Source: Posidonia oceanica (lineage: Eukaryota > Streptophyta > Magnoliopsida > Alismatales > Posidoniaceae). From it: a stretch of 64,000 nucleotides of DNA. The notes under the pieces were generated by a model. That model did no database searches and was not told where the DNA came from. It was given only the letters and a program-made list of their open reading frames with translations. Location: positions 101,326,501-101,390,500 of the forward strand of contig JAZBRS010000020.1 in assembly GCA_037176725.1 (NCBI GenBank), written 5' to 3'. The first letter of the stretch is position 1, and every line of letters starts with the position of its first letter. Made by a program: the position numbers and the translations under genes. Below are positions 56,636 to 64,000 of this stretch, in pieces.

Positions 56636-57973
56636 ATGCATATGGAACTACACTTTCAGTCTCAGCTTCTGTTTGTTGTCAAAGATTATATGCCTGCAAG
56701 ATCTGACTGTTTATTGATAGCAGGTACCTCAAGCCTTGAAGCAATCAGCCTGTCTTCTGCAACCAGTGCAATGGGTTTTCCTACTCTGTTGACTCCCGCA
56801 CACTGCTCGGAAATCCTGCGAGAATGGATCAGCAGGCTCACTCTACAAGACTGTGAACAGCTGCGCCTGTGGGGCATACCAACTAAGCTGCTGAAGGCTG
56901 CTGATGTGGAAGTCAGCCGCCACCTTCTGTGTGCCGCCGCAAGATTCTGGAAACCGGCACATCATGTCTTCCGCTTCAACAAGACCGAACTGACACCTAC
57001 ACTGGAAGAGGTGCGTCGGATCTGCGGCTTTTCAAAGATCTTGGGGCCACCTGTCTTCATGAGGCGCGACGGATATCTCCGAGTCCTGAACCAGCTAACT
57101 GGACTCTCCACTCAAGCCTGCCAACAAAAGCTAATCTGCACCAGTGGACAAGAGCCTATGCTTCGCCTTGCACACTTTGATGATATCTTGAACAAGCGTG
57201 CTGACCTCGGAGATGAGCTATGGCTCCGAGGATTTGTCATCCGCTTTCTGGGCGAGCTAATCTTTACTCATGGCCGACTGACAGTGGCCATCGAGGTCGC
57301 AGAAATTGCGCTAGCTGTGGTGACCCAGCACATAGACCTGGCACCAGTTGTCTTGGCAGAGACCTATCGCGGGCTGGACCGCATTTCTCATCGCTGCCGC
57401 CACTTCCACGGTTGCGGAGCACTCATACAAGTCTGGCTGATCGCGCACTTAGAAATGGACTTCCTGCGCCCTCAAGTGCACGCCTTCGAAGCATACTGCA
57501 GCAGCGTCTGTACCAGAACAGACAAGAGCGTCAAAGAAGAGTACGAGAGGCTGTCAGCACTGACTGACGATGCCGTGACCTGGCGTATCATTCCCTCTAC
57601 AGCAGAGCCCTTCACAGTCTTCTTCAGCGCGCGTGACACGCGGCTGGTCATTCTTCCAGGCTTCACAGCAGGCGTAGAGTACCACCCAATCAGGGTCATG
57701 CGCCAGTTCGGCTTCCAGCAGGGCGCCTTCATTGACAGTACAGCGCCCGAGCTTCTACAGACTTATCCTCTCAGCACCACTGCCCCGACCAAGAAGCTCG
57801 CTAGTCTGATGCAGCACGGGGTCCAATCTACAGACATTGCAGCTGTGAGAGGTGTAGGATGCACCCCTGAATATGAAGCTGAAGTCCGGCAGCTCTGGCC
57901 TATCACTGAAGTCCCGCCGGGCGGTCCCTTGTTCCCCGACTCCAGGCAGTCAAAGAAGGCCCGAACTGACTAG
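56636..57973 (+). CDS. Downstream sense ORF, plant-mobile-domain/DUF7745-like (445 aa)
   Basis: Open from ATG 56636. The internal ATG at 56771 (MGFPTL, 400 aa) is the one conserved in element B and is the more likely start. No signal peptide or membrane segment seen. Motifs: LWGIPTKLLKAADVEVSRHLL; EEVRRICGFSKILGPPVF (like the PMD motif before its GP); ELIFTHGRLTVAIEVAEIAL; AETYRGLDRISHRCRHFHGCGALIQVW; VEYHPIRVMRQFG; basic C-terminal end SRQSKKARTD, a possible nuclear signal. These resemble the plant mobile domain and DUF7745 proteins, which are common in plant transposons and include host silencing factors such as MAIN and MAIL1; the match is from recall. It is about 1.4 kb downstream of integrase in the sense direction. 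Its role is unknown; conservation in two diverged elements argues for a function in the element. Confidence 0.8.
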   Translation: MHMELHFQSQLLFVVKDYMPARSDCLLIAGTSSLEAISLSSATSAMGFPTLLTPAHCSEILREWISRLTLQDCEQLRLWGIPTKLLKAADVEVSRHLLCAAARFWKPAHHVFRFNKTELTPTLEEVRRICGFSKILGPPVFMRRDGYLRVLNQLTGLSTQACQQKLICTSGQEPMLRLAHFDDILNKRADLGDELWLRGFVIRFLGELIFTHGRLTVAIEVAEIALAVVTQHIDLAPVVLAETYRGLDRISHRCRHFHGCGALIQVWLIAHLEMDFLRPQVHAFEAYCSSVCTRTDKSVKEEYERLSALTDDAVTWRIIPSTAEPFTVFFSARDTRLVILPGFTAGVEYHPIRVMRQFGFQQGAFIDSTAPELLQTYPLSTTAPTKKLASLMQHGVQSTDIAAVRGVGCTPEYEAEVRQLWPITEVPPGGPLFPDSRQSKKARTD

Positions 57974-58259
57974 GCCCTTGTGCAACCATCATGCGGTCTT
58001 CTTTCGGATTATGCTGTACATTTCTGGCCTGCCATAGGCATTGTACTCATCAAGCTTTATCAATGAAAACTGTTTCTGCTATCTGCTTGCACATCAAGAC
58101 TCATTGCTGCATTGCATGTCATTATCATCATCATCTTGGGCCCTCTAACCGGACTTGCAGGCATCACAACGCAGTAAGGTCCTCAGCACCCAATCCAGAG
58201 TCCAGAACATCTGCGGACCCGCGTCGTCAAGCTACGCCATCCGTCATCCTCAGCTGATC
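57974..58259 (+). other. Spacer after downstream ORF
   Basis: Noncoding; the first 130 bp align with 7720-7853 of element B on the other strand. No clear AATAAA signal. Confidence 0.6.
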
Positions 58260-59330
58260 ATCCCCAGCTGAGTCCCTTGCGGGCTGGCACCCCAAACTGC
58301 CCGGCGAAAGGTCCGTCAACCTGTCATCATCCTCAGCTGATTATCCCCAGCTGAGTCCCCTACGGGCTGGCACCCCAAACTGCTCGGCGATGGGTTCGTC
58401 AACCTATCATCCACCCACTCGTTCATCTATCTTTGCATCCTGATGCCAGGGGCGCTTCGGACATCCCCTGGTATCATCCTGATACCAGGGGCATCTTTTG
58501 GCTGCCCTGCGGTATCATCCCTGGCTGATCATCCTCAGCTAAATTCCCCTGCGGGCTGGCACCCCAAACTGCCCGGCGAAAGGTCCGTCAACCTGTTATC
58601 ATCCTCAGCTGATTATCCCCAGCTGAGTCCCCTACGGGCTGGCACCCCAAACTGCTCGGCGATGGGTTCGTCAACCTATCATCCACCCACTCGTTCATCT
58701 ATCTTTGCATCCTGATGCCAGGGGCGCTTCGGACATCCCCTGGTATCATCCTGATACCAGGGGCATCTTTTGGCTGCCCTGCGGTATCATCCCTGGCTGA
58801 TCATCCTCAGCTAAATTCCCCTGCGGGCTGGCACCCCAAACTGCTCGGCGAAAGGTCCGTCAACCTGACACTCTTCTCGGCTGGTCACCCCAGCTAAGTC
58901 CCCAGTTGGTCGCCCCCAGCCGGATAATTCCCCTGCGGGCTGGCACCCCAAACTGCTTGGCGAAAGGTCCGTCAACCTGACACTCTTCTCGGCTGGTCAC
59001 CCCAGCTGAGTCCCCAGTTGGTCGCCCCCAGCTGGATCATTCCCCCGCGGGCTGGCACCCCAAACTGCTCGGCGAAAGGTCCGTCAACCTGACACTCTTC
59101 TCGGCTGGTCACCCCAGCTGAGTCCCCAGTTGGTCGCCCCCAGCTGGATCATTATCTCTGCGGGCTGGCACCCCAAACTGCTCGGCGAAAGGTCCGTCAA
59201 CCTGACACTTCTCTTCTCGGCTGGTCACCCCAGCTGAGTCCCCAGCTGATCGCCCTCAGCTGAATCCTTTGCGGGCTGGTACCCCAAACTACTCGTCTGA
59301 CAAGCACGACACTCTTGTCATCACTCTCTG
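58260..59330 (+). repeat. Tandem repeats with GGCACCCCAAACTGCC core
   Basis: Two almost identical 272-bp units (about 58272-58543 and 58544-58815) followed by about four units of about 115 bp. All share GCGGGCTGGCACCCCAAACT, GGCGAAAGGTCCGTCAACCT and CAGCTGAGTCCCCAG-type segments. The 272-bp units also carry the 12-bp hairpin. B has only about two cores, so the array expanded in A (or shrank in B). Confidence 0.9.
58465..58491. repeat. Perfect 12-bp hairpin, copy 1
   Basis: CCCCTGGTATCA, loop TCC, TGATACCAGGGG. Copy 2 is at 58737-58763. Confidence 0.9.
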
Positions 59331-59358
59331 CTTTCGATGCCAAGGACGCGTTGGCCAA

Positions 59359-59385
59359 CCCCTGGTGTCATCCTGACACCAGGGG
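59359..59385. repeat. Perfect 12-bp hairpin, covarying copy
   Basis: CCCCTGGTGTCA, loop TCC, TGACACCAGGGG. Both arms differ from the other copies at the paired position (A-T to G-C), keeping the stem perfect. Confidence 0.9.
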
Positions 59386-59514
59386 CATCTTTTAATCGCC
59401 CCTTGGTATCGTTCTTTCCCTCTTTCCCCTATGACGTTCCTGGCGTCATAGGGATGGTTTCTTCTCATCATTCCCTTACCCCTTCTTTGCCGGCCGATAA
59501 GTCCGATATCTTAT

Positions 59515-60165
59515 CATTCTCATCATGATCTCATCCCCTCTTTAGCTTAATTTCTCATCATGATCTCATCCCCTCTTTAGCCTAATTTCTCATCATGATC
59601 TCATCCCCTCTTTAGCTTAATTTCTCATCATGATCTCATCCCCTCTTTAGCCTAATTTCTCATCATGATCTCATCCCCCTCTTTAGCTTAATTTCTCATC
59701 ATGATCTCATCCCCTCTTTAGCTTAACTTCTCATCATGATCTCATCCCCTCTTTAGCTTAATTTCTCATCATGATCTCATCCCCTCTTTAGCTTAATTTC
59801 TCATCATGATCTCATCCCCCTCTTTAGCTTAATTTCTCATCATGATCTCATCCCCCTCTTTAGCTTAATTTCTCATCATGATCTCATCCCCTCTTTAGCT
59901 TAATTTCTCATCATGGTCTCATCCCCCTCTTTAGCTTAACTTCTCATCATGATCTCACCCCCCTCTTTAGCTTAACTTCTCATCATGATCTCATCCCCTC
60001 TCTAGCTTAGCTTCTCATCATGATCTCATCCCCCTCTTTAGCTTAACTTCTCATCATGATCTCATCCCCTCTTTAGCTTAATTTCTCATCATGATCTCAC
60101 CCCCCTCTTTAGCTTAATTTCTCATCACTACCTCATCCCCTCTTTGCCGGCCGATAAGTCCGACA
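59515..60165 (+). repeat. 35-bp minisatellite, about 18 copies
   Basis: Head-to-tail units TTTCTCATCATGATCTCATC plus CCCTCTTTAGCTTAA, nearly identical, differing by an extra C or single changes (TTAACTT, GCCTAA). Absent as an array from element B, so recently amplified. Ends in the GATAAG/CTTATC stem-loop segment. Confidence 0.95.
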
Positions 60166-60189
60166 TCTTATCATTCTCATCATGATCTT

Positions 60190-60360
60190 GCCCCCTCTTA
60201 TCAATCAATCAATCACTCGTGCTAGGCTGATATCCGAAACTATCAACAATCAATCACTCGTGCTAGGCTGATATCCGAAACTATCAACAATCAATCACTC
60301 GTGCTAGGCTGATATCCGAAACTATCAACAATCAATCACTCTCAGGCTGATAACCTAAAC
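60190..60360 (+). repeat. Three 41-bp units with GATA/TATC stem-loop, plus a variant
   Basis: AATCAATCACTCGTGCTAG then GCTGATATCCGAAACTATCA, three times, then a fourth unit GCTGATAACCTAAACTATC. Confidence 0.9.
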
Positions 60361-61290
60361 TATCTTCTGGCCGATCCATGGTTGGCCCGCAGTTGTGTTA
60401 TACGGCTGACATCCAGTAACTGTCCCTCGTAATTGCACTTTTCCAGTTGATAGGTCTGTAAACTATCCACCGGTTGACAGGACCGTAAACTGTCGCTCCA
60501 GTTGGTAGGACTGTAAACTACCGCGTGCAATTACGTTATACGGCTGACATCCAGTAACTGTCCCTTGCAATTGCGGTTTCCAGTTGATAGGACTGTAAAC
60601 TATCCTCCAGTTGATAGGACTGTAAACTATCCGCCGGTTGACAGGACCGTAAACTGTCGTTCCAGATGATAGACTGTAAACTATCCCGCAATTGCATTAT
60701 ACGGCTGATATCCAGTAACTATCCCTCATCATCGCGCGTTTCCAGTTGATAGGTCTGTAAACTATCCGCCGGTTGACAGGACCGTAAACTGTCGCTCCAG
60801 TTGATAGGTCTGTAAACTATCCACCAGTTGGTAGGACTGTAAACTACCACGCGCAATGATGTTATACGGCTGACATCCAGTAACTGTCCCTCGCAATGCT
60901 GTTTCCAGTTGATAGGACTGTAAACTATCCACCAGTTGATAGGACTGTAAACTATCCGCCGGTTGACAGGGCCGTAAACTGTCGTTCCAGATGATAGACT
61001 GTAAACTATCCGGCATTGCGTTATACGGCTGATATCCAGTAACTATCACTCATGGTTTGTGGGTTTCCAGTTGATAGGACTGTAAACTATCCTCCAGTTG
61101 ATAGGTCTGTAAACTATCCACCGGTTGACAGGACCGTAAACTGTCGTTAGGCTGATACTCCTAAACTATCACCCACAACCATGTTATACGGCTGATATCC
61201 AGTAACTATCACTCACAACTGCTCCGGTTGACAGGACCGTAAACTGTCGCTCCCGGTTGATAGGACCGTAAACTATCCGGACGATAAGCC
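60360..61290 (+). repeat. Tandem stem-loop array, element A 3' UTR
   Basis: Six higher-order blocks. Each opens with TTATACGGCTGAYATCCAGT and continues with two to four units of about 23-26 bp of the form CCAGTTGATAGGACTGTAAACTATC. I read about 20 units with 5-bp arms: about 12 GATAG/CTATC, six GACAG/CTGTC and two GGTAG/CTACC. Six block-opening units have 4-bp arms: three GACA/TGTC and three GATA/TATC. I found no unit with mismatched arms. The array ends about 560 bp before the PPT. Confidence 0.92.
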
Positions 61291-61784
61291 CGTCACCTTA
61301 TCGTTTTTTTTTTCTCCTTTTCGGCGTGACCTTGTCCCAGGAAGACGAGATCACGCACCCCCTTTCTGCGATGGGAGAGTTGGCCTCTCTCCCCTCGCTC
61401 CCTTCTTTCCTGCTAGCTTGCTCCCCGGGCGGGGACCAGCTGCACCCTGTTTTCCCTCGCTTTGTCGTGCAAGCCTGCCCTCCCTGCCAGACATTTGCAC
61501 CACATCGCGCCTTTTTACCATTTTCTTGCATCATCTCTGCACTTTCTTAGCTAGCACTGCATGTCATTTTAGCATCACCAGTATCACTTGCGCAGCATCA
61601 GCATTTTCTTCTAGCTGCACTAACTTTTATACTAACTCTTGCATTACACTCACATCAGCATGCATACACACAGCACAGCATCCATCTGCACTGGCATTTT
61701 GCATTGCGGCAACGGGCTACGATCTTCGGTGCATCCGCCGAATAAGTAGCTCACGCCCATAGCAACCCGCTGCTCCCGCCGGTC
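61291..61784 (+). other. Element A 3' untranslated spacer
   Basis: No gene. GC-rich first half (61320-61500), then short GCATCA-type motifs. Aligns with 5522-6019 of B in reverse. Confidence 0.6.
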
Positions 61785-61868
61785 AGATGGGGTGTCTTGT
61801 CAACCCTGAGCAGCGGCCGCGCTCCGCTTGCCCTTGCTCAGGGAGGGGCATCTGTTGACACCCCATCT
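61785..61868. repeat. Two-part inverted repeat enclosing the PPT and spanning the 3' LTR start
   Basis: Outer arms AGATGGGGTGTC (61785-61796) and GACACCCCATCT (61857-61868, inside the LTR), 12 bp perfect. Inner arms CCCTGAGCA (61804-61812) and TGCTCAGGG (61835-61843), 9 bp perfect. The PPT lies between the inner and outer right arms. Confidence 0.85.
61840..61852 (+). other. Element A polypurine tract
   Basis: AGGGAGGGG then CATC directly before the LTR start TGTTGACA; the same sequence is at the same place in B. Confidence 0.85.
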
Positions 61869-64000
61869 TGGCAGGCCTGGACCCTTGGAGCCCTCTGGTT
61901 GATTGCTGGACCAAACCCTAACCCTAACCCTCCTCTCAACCCTTCAAAATCAGCCCGTTTTGGCCTAAACCTTTACCCCCCTTCCAGACCTCTAAACCTA
62001 ACCAAAATTCATAGGAAAACCCACCACTATCCACTCAACAAACCTACCCAAAAACCTAGGATTTTCCAAGCCTGACCCATTCCCAAAAACCCTAGAAAAC
62101 TTAGGTGAAACTACCCTTTTTCTATGCCTTGAAACCCCTCCAAAACCTCCTTAGAATCAAACCAAAATTTCAGACCCAAGACTTCAAACCCCAGCCTACC
62201 CACCCACCAATTTTCACCCCATTCTAAGACCATTAGGACCCTCTTTCACCCAAATTATCCTTTTCTCTCTCCGGGATTATCATTTTCTCTCTCCTCTCTC
62301 TCTCCTGATTATCATCTCTCTTTTCATCCCTTTCTGATCCTTTTTCTGGTCTGGCTGTGGGCCCCCTCTGTGCTTCTATCCTTCCTCTATCTTATCCCTA
62401 TTTTTACTTTATTTTTAACACTTTTTCTGAATTTTTAAAAATCGTTTTCCTCCAACCTATCTTTTTCCCTTTTATCTCTCTCCTTTTTCCATTTTTTTTT
62501 TTCTCCTTCTCTTTTCCTTTTCTCCCTTTTGCAAAATCCACAAAAAACCCATAAAAATCTGTAAAATCTCGAAACATAAAACAAACGAATCAGTACCCTA
62601 AGAAAAACAATTAAAAAATGTTAAACAAGCAATTAACAACTTAAACTTAACTTAAGCAAGCTAAAAAGAAAACTAAACATGCAAACTAAAAAATGCGAAA
62701 CAAATCAAAAGAAAACAATGAAAAATCAGGAAAAAAGCTAAAACAAAATCAAAACCCACCAAAGGTAAAAACCCATCAGAAGAATTAAAAAACAAACCCT
62801 AAAAAGGAGAATTAAAAATCAAACATTAAAACAAATAATTAAAAAAGGCAAAGGACTTAACCTAGTAAACATAAGAAAAACAAGTTAAAAGCTTAATTAA
62901 AAAAAAAAGAGAAAAGAAAAGAAAAAACACATCTGAAAAGCTTAAAAACACCCTATCAAACCAGAAAAAATCCAACTAAAAACTTCAAGAAAAAACCAAT
63001 AAATAAAAATCCAAACATAACTTAAAAGATTTAAGAAGGAAAAACCCTAAGAAGACTACAACTTGAAAACATAAAACCAACCCTGATTAATGGGAAAATA
63101 AATCCAAAAAAAATCCTAATTAATATCCTAAGTGTCCAACAAAAGAAATAAAATTTTTAAAATAATTTAAAAAGGGATTAACAAACATTTAAACAAGTGA
63201 AAACCAATTAAAAACAAAACCGAAACCCTAAAACCCTAATCAAGCCCAAAACACATTAATCAACTCAAAATAACCATCAAAAATCTTAATTAAAATCCTA
63301 ACCTACAGCAAAACTCTTCTAATATTTTTACTTACTTTTAGTTTATTTTTACCTATTTTATTTTCCCATTCTACCCTCTCTTTCTTTCTTCCTTCTTTCT
63401 TTCTTTCTTTCTTTCCTTATTGGGCTCAAGCCGGCCCGTTTCTCCTTTTTCTTTTTTTCTTTTTCTTTTTTCTCGGCCTGCAGCGGTCCGGCCCACGCGC
63501 CATCCCCACCCTTCTTCCTCCTCCAACCTTCTGTTTTTTTTTCTTTCTTTCTCTCTTCCGCCGGTTTTCTCCCGCGAAGCTGCAGCAACAGGATTCCCTC
63601 CTCCTTTTAAATTCGAAGCTCCGTCACTTCATTCTACAGCAGCTCGCCGTCTCCCCGTCTCAGCAGCTTTTCCGGAGCCGGTCGCCTCAGTCCTCTCTGC
63701 TGCAGTGGCCGCCGGCCGAATTTGAAAGTTCCCCCGCGCGCCAGCAGCCTCCGCTCCCCAGATATAATCCTTCGATCCTCCTTCAATCAAAAAGGATCCA
63801 GACCTTCAGTGCAGAACCAGTAGCGAGCAACCTTCACCTTCAGAGCAAACCAGAGAGTGAGAGAGCATTTTCCACTTCATCTCTCCCACCTGAAACAACC
63901 TTCTGCTCTTCTTCTCTGCCTCCTCCAATTTCCAGAAGAGAGAGCGGCAAGAGAGGGTGTTTGAGAGCCACCTTTACATCCCGGAGAGAAGCCTCCATTT
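61853..64000 (+). repeat. Element A 3' LTR, first 2148 bp
   Basis: Near-identical to 39077-41223. Cut by the window end. Confidence 0.97.

Larger units (their letters stand above)
39077..64000 (+). mobile_element. Element A: young, near-complete giant Tat-clade retrotransposon
   Basis: 5' LTR 39077-45093, PBS 45095-45112, leader, gag-pol ORF 46425-55205, downstream ORF 56636-57973, tandem repeats 58260-61290, PPT at 61840-61848, 3' LTR from 61853 to the window end. The two LTRs match over the shared 2148 bp except for about three substitutions (near 40927, 40956 and 41210) and one T in a homopolymer near 39720. With two full LTRs the element would be about 28.8 kb. Opposite orientation to B, C and D. 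Confidence 0.95.

Noticed and set aside
59515..60165. CRISPR-like regular repeat array
   Set aside because: Units are contiguous with no unique spacers; this is a minisatellite in a plant retrotransposon.

Overview
The window looks like pure repeat DNA from a large-genome seed plant. I find no host gene, tRNA, rRNA or CRISPR array. It holds four LTR retrotransposons or fragments of the Ty3/gypsy superfamily, Tat (Ogre/Retand-type) clade. The clade call rests on the domain order gag, aspartic protease, G-patch-like motif, RT, degenerate RNase H, a second DEDD RNase H, integrase without chromodomain, on very long LTRs, and on tandem repeats in the 3' untranslated region. The species cannot be named from this sequence.

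Layout. (B) 1-26739, minus strand: an old giant element with its 3' LTR cut by the window edge (1-5472), internal region 5473-20637 and a complete 6.1-kb 5' LTR (20638-26739). Its genes carry many stops. (C) 26740-35970, minus strand: the 5' part of a different Tat element with a short (about 1.5 kb) LTR, cut inside its RNase H by insertion of B. (D) 35971-38969, minus strand: about 3 kb of the start of an LTR related to B, apparently interrupted by C. About 107 bp of unassigned DNA follows (38970-39076). (A) 39077 to beyond 64000, plus strand: a young giant element with a 6017-bp 5' LTR, PBS, an uninterrupted gag-pol ORF (46425-55205), a second sense ORF (56636-57973, plant-mobile-domain/DUF7745-like), 3.6 kb of tandem repeats, a polypurine tract, and the first 2148 bp of its 3' LTR. 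The two LTRs of A differ by about three substitutions and one homopolymer base over the shared 2.1 kb (my visual count). The inferred order is D, then C into D, then B into C; A inserted separately.

How it works together: LTRs drive transcription; a PBS of the TGGCGACTC type primes minus-strand synthesis; gag-pol supplies capsid and enzymes; the PPT primes plus-strand synthesis. Two things stand out. First, the repeats between the downstream ORF and the 3' LTR are made of short stem-loops whose arms change together (GATA/TATC, GACA/TGTC, GGTA/TACC, GGCA/TGCC) while the loop keeps an AAAC-like end. This is a covariation signature for a conserved folded element. Second, the PPT of A lies inside a longer two-part inverted repeat that spans the 3' LTR boundary. 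Other points are a doubled protease domain in C, a three-codon shortening of the integrase active-site spacing in the otherwise open A polyprotein, and CAG-to-TAG decay in B that fits CHG-methylation deamination.
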